A DNA stretch of 64,000 nt from Rhizobium sp. J15 (lineage in GTDB: Bacteria > Pseudomonadota > Alphaproteobacteria > Rhizobiales > Rhizobiaceae). Positions 34,036 through 43,120 of the stretch are shown piece by piece. The notes beneath the pieces are model-generated. The model was not told the DNA's origin and did no database searches. It was given only the letters and a program-made list of their open reading frames with translations. The stretch spans positions 1 to 64,000 of the forward strand of contig NZ_NWSX01000024.1 of NCBI RefSeq assembly GCF_002531825.1, given 5' to 3'. Positions within the stretch are counted from its first letter, which is position 1, and the number at the start of each line of letters is the position of its first letter. The translations under genes and the position numbers were made by a program.

Positions 34036-34704
34036 ATGAAACCGGATATCAAGATCTGTGGCTTGAAGACGCCCGAAGCGATCGATCGTGCGCTGAAACG
34101 CGGCGCGACCCATATCGGTTTTATCTTCTTCGAAAAGAGCCCGCGTTACATCGAGCCGGACCTGGCGGCAAAACTTGCCGAACCTGCCCGCGGCAAGGCG
34201 AAGATCGTTGCCGTCGTCGTCGATCCCACAAATGACGAGCTGGATGAGATCGTATCGCTGTTGAAGCCGGATATTCTGCAGCTCCACGGCAATGAGAGCC
34301 CCGAACATGTGCTGACCATCAAGGCGCTCTATGGTCTGCCTGTGATGAAGGTCTTTTCGGTGCGCACGGCCGACGATCTGAAACGGGTCGAGGCCTATAT
34401 CGGCATTGCCGACCGTTTCCTGTTCGATGCGAAAGCGCCGAAAGGCTCGGAACTGCCTGGCGGCAACGGCATTTCCTTCGACTGGAGCCTTCTCAGCTGG
34501 CTCGACGGCAGCATCGACTACATGCTGTCCGGCGGACTGAACAAGAACAATGTCGCGGATGCGCTGGCGAATACCAGGGCGCGTGGTATCGACGTCTCCT
34601 CGGGTGTCGAAACCGAGCCTGGCGTCAAAAGCGTCGCAATGATCGATGAATTTTTCGATGCGGTCGAAACGGCGGATGCGCCTGTCATGGCCCCAGGGAG
34701 TTGA
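34036..34704 (+). CDS. trpF: Phosphoribosylanthranilate isomerase
   Basis: A 222-residue TIM-barrel enzyme, third step of tryptophan synthesis. KICGLKTPEAIDRALKRGATHIGFIFFEKSPRYI (in parts) carries the catalytic cysteine, and the C-terminal phosphate site is MLSGGLNKNNVADAL and GIDVSSGVETEPGVK. It starts a trpF-trpB-trpA-accD-folC run on the plus strand; trpB begins at its stop. Confidence 0.96.
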   Translation: MKPDIKICGLKTPEAIDRALKRGATHIGFIFFEKSPRYIEPDLAAKLAEPARGKAKIVAVVVDPTNDELDEIVSLLKPDILQLHGNESPEHVLTIKALYGLPVMKVFSVRTADDLKRVEAYIGIADRFLFDAKAPKGSELPGGNGISFDWSLLSWLDGSIDYMLSGGLNKNNVADALANTRARGIDVSSGVETEPGVKSVAMIDEFFDAVETADAPVMAPGS

Positions 34705-34706
34705 GA

Positions 34707-35927
34707 GTGAACGAAACGCCTAAACCGAATTCCTTCCGTTCCGGACCTGACGAAGATGGCCGTTTCGGCATCTACGGTGGTCGTTTCGTTGCCGAAACGT
34801 TGATGCCGCTGATCCTCGATCTGCAGGACGAGTGGAACAAGGCGAAGACCGATCCGGCATTCCAGGCGGAATTGAAGCATCTCGGCGCCCATTATATTGG
34901 CCGCCCGAGCCCGCTCTATTTCGCCGAGCGGCTGACGGCCGAACTCGGCGGCGCGAAGATCTATTTCAAGCGCGAGGAGTTGAACCACACCGGCTCGCAC
35001 AAGATCAACAACTGCATCGGCCAGATCCTGCTCGCCAAGCGCATGGGCAAGACCCGCATCATCGCCGAAACCGGCGCCGGTCAGCACGGTGTCGCCTCCG
35101 CCACCGTTGCCGCCCGCTTCGGCCTTCCCTGCGTCGTCTATATGGGCGCGACCGACGTCGAGCGTCAGGCCCCGAACGTTTTCCGCATGAAGCTGCTCGG
35201 CGCGGAAGTCAAACCGGTGACGGCAGGCAGCGGCACGCTGAAAGACGCGATGAACGAGGCGCTCCGCGACTGGGTCACCAATGTCGAGGACACCTATTAC
35301 CTGATCGGCACGGCGGCCGGCCCGCACCCCTATCCGGAGATGGTTCGCGATTTCCAGTCGGTGATCGGCACGGAAGCGAAAGAGCAGATGCTGGCGGCCG
35401 AAGGCCGTCTGCCGGATCTCGTCGTCGCGGCCGTCGGCGGCGGCTCGAATGCGATCGGCATCTTCCACCCCTTCCTCGACGATTCCTCGGTGAAGATCGT
35501 CGGCGTCGAAGCCGGCGGCAAGGGCCTGCAGGGCGATGAACATTGCGCGTCGATCACCGCCGGTTCGCCGGGCGTGCTGCACGGCAACCGCACCTATCTG
35601 CTGCAGGATGGCGACGGCCAGATCAAGGAAGGCCATTCGATTTCGGCCGGTCTCGACTATCCCGGCATCGGCCCCGAACATTCCTGGCTGAGCGATATCG
35701 GCAGGGTCGATTACGTGCCGATCATGGATCACGAAGCGCTCGAAGCCTTCCAGACGCTGACCCGCCTCGAAGGCATCATCCCGGCGCTCGAGGCCGCGCA
35801 TGCGATTGCCGAGGTCATCAAGCGCGCGCCAAAGATGGGCAAGGACGAGATCATCCTGATGAACCTCTCCGGCCGCGGCGACAAGGATATCTTCACCGTC
35901 GGCAAGCTTCTGGGAATGGGACTGTAA
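34707..35927 (+). CDS. trpB: Tryptophan synthase beta chain
   Basis: A 406-residue PLP enzyme that joins indole and serine. The PLP lysine is in ELNHTGSHKINNCIGQ, with AETGAGQHGVASAT, the glycine-rich phosphate site VGGGSNAIGIF, and EGIIPALEAAHAI. I chose the GTG at 34707 (MNETPKPNSF) with GGGAG upstream; a TTG two codons earlier overlaps the trpF stop. TrpA follows 3 bp after the stop. Confidence 0.97.
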   Translation: MNETPKPNSFRSGPDEDGRFGIYGGRFVAETLMPLILDLQDEWNKAKTDPAFQAELKHLGAHYIGRPSPLYFAERLTAELGGAKIYFKREELNHTGSHKINNCIGQILLAKRMGKTRIIAETGAGQHGVASATVAARFGLPCVVYMGATDVERQAPNVFRMKLLGAEVKPVTAGSGTLKDAMNEALRDWVTNVEDTYYLIGTAAGPHPYPEMVRDFQSVIGTEAKEQMLAAEGRLPDLVVAAVGGGSNAIGIFHPFLDDSSVKIVGVEAGGKGLQGDEHCASITAGSPGVLHGNRTYLLQDGDGQIKEGHSISAGLDYPGIGPEHSWLSDIGRVDYVPIMDHEALEAFQTLTRLEGIIPALEAAHAIAEVIKRAPKMGKDEIILMNLSGRGDKDIFTVGKLLGMGL

Positions 35928-35930
35928 GAC

Positions 35931-36770
35931 ATGACCGCACGCATGGACAAACGCTTTGCCGAGCTGAAGGCCGAAGGCCGTCCGGCGCTTGTGACCTATT
36001 TCATGGGCGGCGATCCTGATTACGATACCTCTCTCGGCATCATGAAGGCGCTGCCGGAGGCCGGTTCCGACATCATCGAGCTCGGCATGCCCTTTTCCGA
36101 TCCGATGGCCGATGGCCCGGCGATCCAGCTGGCCGGCCAGCGCGCGCTGAAAGGCGGCCAGACGCTGAAGAAGACGCTGCAGCTGGCGGCCGATTTCCGC
36201 AAGGCCGACGATGCGACTCCGATCGTGATGATGGGCTACTACAATCCGATCTACATCTACGGCGTCGAGAAATTCCTCGACGATGCGCTCGCCGCCGGGA
36301 TCGACGGCCTGATCGTCGTCGACCTGCCGCCGGAGATGGATGACGAGCTCTGCATTCCGGCGATCCGCAAGGGCATCAACTTCATCCGCCTGGCGACGCC
36401 GACCACCGACGGGAAGCGCCTGCCCGCCGTGCTGAAGAATACCTCCGGTTTCGTCTACTACGTGTCGATGAACGGCATTACCGGCTCGGCGCTGCCCGAT
36501 CCGTCGCTGGTTTCGGGCGCCGTCCAGCGCATCAAGCAGCACACGGAATTGCCGGTCTGCGTCGGCTTCGGCGTCAAGACGGCGGAACATGCCAAGGTCA
36601 TCGGCGGCTCGGCCGATGGCGTCGTCGTCGGCACAGCCATCGTCAATCAGGTCGCCACCAGCTTGACCAAGGATGGAAAAGCGACGGCGGATACGGTTCA
36701 GGCAGTCGCAACGCTGGTGCGCGGCCTTTCCTCGGGAACACGTTCGGCGCGCCTTGTTGCTGCCGAATAG
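35931..36770 (+). CDS. trpA: Tryptophan synthase alpha chain
   Basis: A 279-residue TIM-barrel subunit that releases indole from indole-3-glycerol phosphate and passes it to TrpB. The catalytic glutamate is in DIIELGMPFSDPMADGP, with MMGYYNPIYIYG, GLIVVDLPPE, and the phosphate site VCVGFGVKTAEHAK. Start ATG at 35931, three bases after trpB. Confidence 0.97.
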   Translation: MTARMDKRFAELKAEGRPALVTYFMGGDPDYDTSLGIMKALPEAGSDIIELGMPFSDPMADGPAIQLAGQRALKGGQTLKKTLQLAADFRKADDATPIVMMGYYNPIYIYGVEKFLDDALAAGIDGLIVVDLPPEMDDELCIPAIRKGINFIRLATPTTDGKRLPAVLKNTSGFVYYVSMNGITGSALPDPSLVSGAVQRIKQHTELPVCVGFGVKTAEHAKVIGGSADGVVVGTAIVNQVATSLTKDGKATADTVQAVATLVRGLSSGTRSARLVAAE

Positions 36771-36809
36771 TTTTCCCACATTGGCGCTATTCAGTTAGGA
36801 GAAATCGAG

Positions 36810-37715
36810 TTGAACTGGATCACCAACTACGTTCGCCCGCGGATCAATTCCATGCTGGGCCGTCGCGAAGTGCCGGAGAACCTCTGGATCAAGTGCCCGG
36901 AAACGGGTGAAATGGTCTTCCACAAGGATCTGGAATCCAATAAATGGGTCATTCCGGCGTCCGGCTATCACATGAAGATGCCGGCCAAGGCGCGTCTTGC
37001 CGATCTTTTCGACAACGGTGAATATGAATCGCTGCCGCAGCCGAAGGTCGCCCAGGACCCGCTGAAGTTCCGCGATTCCAAGAAATATATCGATCGTCTC
37101 CGCGACAGCCGCCTGAAGACCGAACAGGAGGACACGATCCTCGCCGGCCTCGGAAAGGTGCAGGGTCTGAAGCTCGTGGCCGTCGTGCACGAGTTCAACT
37201 TCATCGGCGGTTCGCTCGGCATTGCCGCCGGCGAGGCGATCGTCAAGGCGTTCGAACGCGCCACCTCCGAAAAGTGCCCGCTGGTGATGTTCCCCGCTTC
37301 CGGCGGCGCGCGCATGCAGGAAGGCATTCTCTCGCTGATGCAGCTGCCGCGCACGACGGTTGCCGTCGATTTGCTCAAGGAATCCGGCCAGCCCTATGTC
37401 GTCGTGCTGACCAACCCGACGACCGGCGGCGTTACGGCCTCTTACGCCATGCTCGGTGATATTCATCTGGCCGAGCCCGGCGCCGAAATCGGCTTTGCCG
37501 GCAAGCGCGTCATTGAGCAGACGCTGCGTGAAAAGCTCCCGGAGGGCTTCCAGACCTCCGAATACCTGCTGGAACATGGTATGGTCGATATGGTCGTCAA
37601 ACGTCACGACATTCCGGAAACGCTGGCGCGTCTCCTGAAGATCCTGACGAAAAAGCCCGTCTCGGCGGCCAACGATATGAGTGGCGGCGCGATCGCCCTG
37701 GCGGCGAGCGCCTGA
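36810..37715 (+). CDS. accD: Acetyl-CoA carboxylase carboxyltransferase beta subunit
   Basis: A 301-residue subunit that, with AccA, transfers CO2 from biotin to acetyl-CoA in fatty acid synthesis. The crotonase-like core has GGSLGIAAGEAIVKAFERA, PASGGARMQEGILSLMQ and TNPTTGGVTASYAMLGDI. The N-terminal zinc ribbon, which normally has four cysteines, keeps only the first (WIKCPETGEMV...VIPASGYHM). Start TTG at 36810 after GTTAGGAGA. It follows trpA by 39 bp and precedes folC, an order seen in other rhizobia. Confidence 0.96.
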   Translation: MNWITNYVRPRINSMLGRREVPENLWIKCPETGEMVFHKDLESNKWVIPASGYHMKMPAKARLADLFDNGEYESLPQPKVAQDPLKFRDSKKYIDRLRDSRLKTEQEDTILAGLGKVQGLKLVAVVHEFNFIGGSLGIAAGEAIVKAFERATSEKCPLVMFPASGGARMQEGILSLMQLPRTTVAVDLLKESGQPYVVVLTNPTTGGVTASYAMLGDIHLAEPGAEIGFAGKRVIEQTLREKLPEGFQTSEYLLEHGMVDMVVKRHDIPETLARLLKILTKKPVSAANDMSGGAIALAASA

Positions 37716-37742
37716 TAACTGACAAGCAGGCGGGGTGCCGAA

Positions 37743-39095
37743 TTGATACCCAGAGGCCAAACCGCGGTGAGTGAGGCAGCGCAAGAGATCGAAAAACTCA
37801 TGGGATTGCATCCCAAGGGGTTCGATCTGTCGCTCGATCGCATCACCCGTCTTCTCGATGTGCTCGGCAATCCGCACAGGAAACTGCCGCCGGTGATCCA
37901 TGTCGCCGGCACCAACGGCAAGGGCTCGGTCACCGCTTTCTGCCGCGCCTTGCTCGAGGCCGGCGGTTATAGCGCCCATGTCCACACCTCGCCGCATCTC
38001 GTCAATTGGCACGAACGCTATCGCATCGGTGTGGCGGGCGGGCGCGGGCAGCTCGTCGATGACGCCGTTTTCGCCGATGCTCTCCGCCGCGTGGCCGATG
38101 CCAATGCCGGACAGCATATTACCGTCTTTGAAATCCTGACGGCGGTCACCTTCATCCTGTTTTCCGAACATCCGGCCGATGCCGCGATCATCGAAGTCGG
38201 TCTCGGCGGCCGCTTCGACGCCACCAATGTCATTTCCGATCCGGCCGTTTCGGTCATCATGCCGATCTCGCTTGATCACCAGCCCTATCTCGGCGACAGG
38301 GTCGAACTGATTGCGGCTGAAAAGGCCGGCATCATGAAGCCGGGATTGCCCGTCGTTATCGGCCACCAGGAATATGATGCCGCACTCGACGTCCTGATGT
38401 CGACGGCCGAGCGGCTGCATTGCCCGAGCGCCGTTTTCGGGCAGGATTTCATGGCGCATGAGGAATATGGCCGGCTCGTCTATCAGGACGAATACGGGCT
38501 TGCCGACCTGCCGCTGCCGCGCCTTCCCGGCCGCCATCAATATGCCAATGCCGCCGCCGCCATCCGCGCAGTCAAGGCCGCGGGCTTCACCGTCACCGAG
38601 ACGATGATGGAAAAGGCGATGAATCTCGTGGAGTGGCCGGGCCGGCTGCAGCGTCTGAGCGAAGGCCGGCTGCTGTCGCATGCACCCGCCGGCACCGAGA
38701 TCTGGGTCGATGGCGGGCACAATCCCGGCGCCGGCGAAGTCATCGCCGAAGCCATGGCCAATTTCGAGGAGCGTCAGCCGCGCCCGCTGTTCCTGATCAT
38801 CGGCATGATCAACACCAAGGACCCGGTCGGTTACTTCAAGGCTTTCGCAGGTCTGGTCGAAAAGGTGTTCTGCGTGCCGATCCGCGGCAGCGATGCGATG
38901 ATCGACCCGGTGATACTGTCGAACGCCGCCTATGATGCCGGCCTCGTCGCCGAGCCGATGTCGACGGTCGCCGATGCGCTGGATGCGATAAAGGCCGCGC
39001 TCGATCCGGAGGCTTTGCCGCCGCGCATCCTGGTCGGCGGCTCTCTTTATCTGGTGGGCGATGTGCTTGCCGATAACGGCACGCCTCCCAAGTGA
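37743..39095 (+). CDS. folC: Bifunctional folylpolyglutamate synthase / dihydrofolate synthase
   Basis: A 450-residue Mur-ligase-fold enzyme that adds glutamate to dihydropteroate and tetrahydrofolates. FDLSLDRITRLLDVLGNP, the P-loop VIHVAGTNGKGSVTAFCRALLEAGG (in parts), HTSPHLVNWHERYRIG and EVGLGGRFDATN are the family signatures. The TTG at 37743 is the outermost start; a GTG at 37767 (MSEAAQEIEKLMG) is also reasonable. A bidirectional terminator lies between folC and the convergent trxA. Confidence 0.95.
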   Translation: MIPRGQTAVSEAAQEIEKLMGLHPKGFDLSLDRITRLLDVLGNPHRKLPPVIHVAGTNGKGSVTAFCRALLEAGGYSAHVHTSPHLVNWHERYRIGVAGGRGQLVDDAVFADALRRVADANAGQHITVFEILTAVTFILFSEHPADAAIIEVGLGGRFDATNVISDPAVSVIMPISLDHQPYLGDRVELIAAEKAGIMKPGLPVVIGHQEYDAALDVLMSTAERLHCPSAVFGQDFMAHEEYGRLVYQDEYGLADLPLPRLPGRHQYANAAAAIRAVKAAGFTVTETMMEKAMNLVEWPGRLQRLSEGRLLSHAPAGTEIWVDGGHNPGAGEVIAEAMANFEERQPRPLFLIIGMINTKDPVGYFKAFAGLVEKVFCVPIRGSDAMIDPVILSNAAYDAGLVAEPMSTVADALDAIKAALDPEALPPRILVGGSLYLVGDVLADNGTPPK

Positions 39096-39121
39096 GGGGC
39101 GAAATGAAGAGCCTAAAATGA

Positions 39122-39148
39122 AAAAAGCCCGGTCAAGCCGGGCTTTTT
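39122..39148. terminator. Bidirectional terminator, folC and trxA
   Basis: AAAAAGCCCGG and CCGGGCTTTTT form an 11 bp stem with a five-base loop and A/T runs at both edges, so it can end both convergent transcripts. Confidence 0.9.
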
Positions 39149-39169
39149 CGTCAATGTGACATCAATCGA

Positions 39170-39490
39170 TCAGGCAGCGTTCGAAATCCAGTTCGACAGA
39201 GCCGTCTTCGGCTTGGCGCCGACCGAGATATCGGCCACTTCGCCGCCCTTGAAGATCGCAAGGGTCGGAATGGAGCGCACGCCGAACTGTGCGGCGAGTT
39301 CCGGGTTCTCGTCGATATTGAGCTTGGCAACCTTGACCTTGCCTTCCATTTCGACGGAGATTTCTTCGAGGCTCGGAGCAATCATCTTGCACGGGCCGCA
39401 CCATTCAGCCCAGAAATCAACGACGACGGGTTCTGCGGATTCCAGAACTTCCGACTGGAAGTTATTGATATCGACTTTCACGGTAGCCAT
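39170..39490 (-). CDS. trxA: Thioredoxin
   Basis: A 106-residue thioredoxin with the redox site WAEWCGPCKM near residue 30 and the cis-proline region VRSIPTLAIFKGG. It reduces disulphides in cytoplasmic proteins. Start ATG at 39490 (MATVKVDINNF). It lies 75 bp after addA on the same strand and may have its own promoter. Confidence 0.97.
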   Translation of the reverse strand: MATVKVDINNFQSEVLESAEPVVVDFWAEWCGPCKMIAPSLEEISVEMEGKVKVAKLNIDENPELAAQFGVRSIPTLAIFKGGEVADISVGAKPKTALSNWISNAA

Positions 39491-39565
39491 AGGCTGCTCC
39501 TTTGACGGAATTGGATGTTGAACCACATGTGATGCTGCGGTGCCGAATTTTCAATGTCCGGTATT

Positions 39566-42500
39566 TCACTTTGTCTTGAGTCCTGCAAGCGCCAAACCGA
39601 GCGCCGTTTCGCTGAGCATATAGAGCGACGCATTCTCCGTGTAGACGAGCATGCACTCGATGCGCTTGCCGGGATAGAGCGGCGACAGGATCTCACGATA
39701 GATCGCAAGCTGCGCCTTATGCGCAAAGGGGATCGCCTCTTCGCTCGCCGGCGGCACCCGGTTGGTCTTGTAGTCGAGAATGACGACGCGGTCGGCAAGC
39801 ACGGCAAGCCGGTCGATGCGGCCGGAAACCGCATAGCGCCTGCCGTCCAGCGTCAGCGTTCCCATGATCGAGACTTCGGGTCGCGCCTGCTCGCCGAGCA
39901 CGGGCCGCAGATCTTCCTCATCCAATAGTTTCAGAACCGAATCAACCAGTTTGCGCCGTTCGGCGTCCGGCCAGAACCGGGCCGCCCGCTCGGCATAGCG
40001 CTCCGCCGCGTCGGGCCGTTCCGCAGCCGCAATGTCGGGAAGCGCCTGCAGCATGCGATGGATCAGTCTGCCTTTCTCCAGCGACCGATCGCTGCGCGCC
40101 TTCTCGCCGAACAGCGGCGAGGTGACGAGCAGGCTGCCTTCGTCTTCATCGACGATCGTGCCGGCCCCGGAAGGGCTGAGCGGCCGCGGCAGCTCGGCCT
40201 GCGGCGGCAGAGGCCGCAACAGGTCCTCCGGCAGGGTTTCCTCGTTTTCGTGGTGCTGGCTGCGGTCGAGACGTTCGAAGCTCAGTTCGACGCGCGGCAC
40301 GCGCCATCTGGTGCCCTGCCACTCGCCGTCCGGGCCGGAGAATGCGGCGTTTTCCACATAGGGATGATCTTCGTGCAGCGCCGCCGAAATCATCATATGC
40401 CAGGTGTCGTTATTGGCGCGCACACCGCGATAGCCGCAGACGACGAGGCGATCGGCAGCGCGCGTCATGGCGACATAGAGCAGCCGGCGATATTCTTCTT
40501 CCGCCAGCTTCTGAATACGCGCCGCATCGCTCTGCGTCAGCGAGTTGGCGAGGTCGGAAGCAGGAACCCAGACCGGCATCGGCGGCTCGCCGGACTTCGA
40601 TTCGATCAGCCGAAGCTTCGGCAGATGGGTATGCGTAAAGGCTTTCGAACCGCCGTCGACGAGAAAGACGATCGGCGCTTCCAGACCCTTGGACGCATGC
40701 ACGGTCATGATCCTGACCTCGTTGCGCCCCTTGTCCTGCTCGCGCTTCACCTCCGGCGCCTCGAGTTCCAGGGTCGAGATGAAGGATTGCAGGCCGGGAA
40801 GGCCGGATGTTTCGTGGTCGAGGGTAAACGTCAGAAACTCGTCGAGAATATCGCTGACCTCGGTGCCGAGACGTGCCAGGAATTGCCGCCGCCCGCCATG
40901 GCTGCTCAGCACACGCGCATAGAAATCATGCACCGACAGGCTTTTCGACTGGCGCAGGAAGAGCTCCAGCTTCTCGAACGCGGTACGGAAACGTTCCGTG
41001 CCATCAGTGGCGAATTTCTTGAGATGGTTCCAGACGCTCTCATTGTCGCTCCGCAGGGCGGCGAGCGCGAAGATATCGTCCTCCGAGAGATCGAAAAGCG
41101 GGCTCTTGAGCACGGCGGCAAGCGAGAGATCGTCCTCAGGCAGAAGCAGGAAGCGGCCGAGCGCCAGCAGATCCTGCACGGCGATATGGCTGGTCAGCAC
41201 CAGCCTGTCGGCGCCGGCGACGGGGATATCGCCGCGGCGTTTCAGCGCGCGCGTCAGCGCATTGACGAAGGCGTCGCGCTTGCGCACCAGCACGAGGATG
41301 TCGCCGGCTTCGATGAGGCGCTCCCTGCCTTTTTCGACGATCGTCTCGCGGCCGACGAGCGCGCCGATCGAATGGGCGATCCGCCGCGCCAGGATTGCGG
41401 CGGGCGCGCTTTCCGGCGTCGCGTCGAAGGGCGCCGTCCAGTCCTCTTCCTTCACAACGACTTCAGGGGCGACCATTTCCCAGAGATCGACGGCACCGGG
41501 ATGGCCGATGCGGCTGGAACGATGCACGACCGGTTCGCCGACCGCGCTGAGGCCGCGGGCATTGTCGGGCGACGTGAAGATCTGGTCGACGGCTTCGAGC
41601 ACGTCGGCGGTCGAGCGGAAGGAAAGCGGCAGCCGGATCGAGGAAAAGCTCTGGCCGCTGTCGGAAACGCGCCGGCGCGTCCGGTCGCTCTCTTCCGAGA
41701 ACCGTTCGGGCCGCGCGCCCTGGAAGGAATAGATCGACTGTTTCTCGTCGCCGACGGCAAAGAGCGTGCGCACGACCGGCCGGGCGCTTTCGCCGGAGAA
41801 GAAATCCTCGGCGAGCGACTGGATGACGCTCCATTGGATCGGGCTGGTATCCTGCGCCTCGTCGACCAGGATATGGTCGATACCCCGGTCGAGTTTGTAA
41901 TGGATCCAGGGACCGACGCCGCTTTTCGTCAACAGGTCGGCGGTCCTGGTGATCAGGTCCTCGAAATCGAGCTGGCTGCGCTGCTTCTTGAGTTCCTCGT
42001 AGTCATGATTCAGCCGGTCGGCGAGCACAAGTGCGGCATGGGTGGCGCCGTACATCCGCATCATTTTCAGCCGGTCACGGCTTGCCGCGACATGCGCGCG
42101 GGCAGCAGCAATGGCATCGGCCAGCTGCGGCGCTTCGGCAAGCATGGCCTTGACGAAGAATTGCGAATCCGCCTTTGGCTCGCCCTTTGCCGCCGTCAGG
42201 AAGATCTTTTCGAGCATCTCCGCGCGTTTCGTGTCGTCGCGCTCACGTCCGGCCAGCCTGAGGCCGTAAGCAACCTCCTGCGCCTTCGCACCGCCCTTCT
42301 GGTCGGCAAGCGAGAGATAAAGCTCCAGCGTGCCGCCCGAAAGCTCCGGCAGCGGCCAATATTGCGCCGCGATCCCTCTTTCCGTGTCGTCGGCGGCAAG
42401 GCCAAGCCTCTCGCGCAGCACCATCTCCACGCCGCCTTGCTGTTCGGCCGTCGCGGTGAAACGGCGGATGGCATTACGGTTGGCGACGATGTCGCCGAGC

Positions 42501-43120
42501 AGATTCTCAAGGCCGGATTCGTCGCCGAGATTGAGCACATAGGCAAATGCCTCGGCAAGCGTGCTGTCTCCCGCCGGCGCGGTCGCCGTCAGCAAGGCGC
42601 GGCGCGCATCGGAAAGCAGTGCCGCCGCCGCGCGATCGTCGAGAACCGAGAAATGCCCGGCGACATTGGCCTCCAGCGGGAACTGATGCAGCAGCGCCTC
42701 GCAAAAGGCGTGGATCGTCTGGATCTTCAGCCCGCCCGGCGTCTCCAGCGCCTTGGCAAACAGCCGCCGGGCCTCGGCGAGCTTGATCCTGTCGGGTGCT
42801 GCACCCTCGATCTGGCTGATCCGCCGGCTGAGGTCTTCATCGTCGAGCACCACCCATTCCGCCAGCCGCTCGAAGACGCGGTTCGACATTTCCGACGCCG
42901 CCGCCTTCGTATAGGTGAGGCAGAGAATGGCCGAAGGCCGCGCCCCGGCAAGCAGAAGCCGGATGACGCGCTGCGTCAGAACGTGGGTTTTGCCGGATCC
43001 GGCATTGGCCGAGACCCAGGCCGAACGCGCCGGGTCGGAGGCGATCGCCTGCTGGATCGTCGTCCAGCCGATCCAGGCGCCCGGTTCGTCGCTGTCGGGA
43101 AGGTCGGTCGTTTCATTCAT
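39566..43120 (-). CDS. addA: Double-strand break repair helicase-nuclease AddA
   Basis: A 1184-residue UvrD-type helicase with a C-terminal nuclease, the RecBCD equivalent of alphaproteobacteria. The Walker A is SANAGSGKTHVLTQRVI near residue 35, Walker B-like HILVDEAQDTSPIQW, RTLFAVGDEKQSIYSFQGA and the superfamily 1 motifs IMTVHASKGLEAPIVFLVDGG and YVAMTRAADRLVVCG. The nuclease lysine is in VVILDYKTNRVPP near the C-terminus. Start ATG at 43120, overlapping addB by 8 bp. Confidence 0.97.
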   Translation of the reverse strand: MNETTDLPDSDEPGAWIGWTTIQQAIASDPARSAWVSANAGSGKTHVLTQRVIRLLLAGARPSAILCLTYTKAAASEMSNRVFERLAEWVVLDDEDLSRRISQIEGAAPDRIKLAEARRLFAKALETPGGLKIQTIHAFCEALLHQFPLEANVAGHFSVLDDRAAAALLSDARRALLTATAPAGDSTLAEAFAYVLNLGDESGLENLLGDIVANRNAIRRFTATAEQQGGVEMVLRERLGLAADDTERGIAAQYWPLPELSGGTLELYLSLADQKGGAKAQEVAYGLRLAGRERDDTKRAEMLEKIFLTAAKGEPKADSQFFVKAMLAEAPQLADAIAAARAHVAASRDRLKMMRMYGATHAALVLADRLNHDYEELKKQRSQLDFEDLITRTADLLTKSGVGPWIHYKLDRGIDHILVDEAQDTSPIQWSVIQSLAEDFFSGESARPVVRTLFAVGDEKQSIYSFQGARPERFSEESDRTRRRVSDSGQSFSSIRLPLSFRSTADVLEAVDQIFTSPDNARGLSAVGEPVVHRSSRIGHPGAVDLWEMVAPEVVVKEEDWTAPFDATPESAPAAILARRIAHSIGALVGRETIVEKGRERLIEAGDILVLVRKRDAFVNALTRALKRRGDIPVAGADRLVLTSHIAVQDLLALGRFLLLPEDDLSLAAVLKSPLFDLSEDDIFALAALRSDNESVWNHLKKFATDGTERFRTAFEKLELFLRQSKSLSVHDFYARVLSSHGGRRQFLARLGTEVSDILDEFLTFTLDHETSGLPGLQSFISTLELEAPEVKREQDKGRNEVRIMTVHASKGLEAPIVFLVDGGSKAFTHTHLPKLRLIESKSGEPPMPVWVPASDLANSLTQSDAARIQKLAEEEYRRLLYVAMTRAADRLVVCGYRGVRANNDTWHMMISAALHEDHPYVENAAFSGPDGEWQGTRWRVPRVELSFERLDRSQHHENEETLPEDLLRPLPPQAELPRPLSPSGAGTIVDEDEGSLLVTSPLFGEKARSDRSLEKGRLIHRMLQALPDIAAAERPDAAERYAERAARFWPDAERRKLVDSVLKLLDEEDLRPVLGEQARPEVSIMGTLTLDGRRYAVSGRIDRLAVLADRVVILDYKTNRVPPASEEAIPFAHKAQLAIYREILSPLYPGKRIECMLVYTENASLYMLSETALGLALAGLKTK

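Noticed and set aside
34518..36779. A 753-codon open frame antisense to trpF, trpB and trpA
   Set aside because: The plus-strand trp genes are unmistakable; this frame is a GC-driven shadow.
36795..38720. A 641-codon open frame antisense to accD and folC
   Set aside because: Both sense genes have full family motifs; the antisense frame has repetitive Arg/His/Asp composition and no motif.
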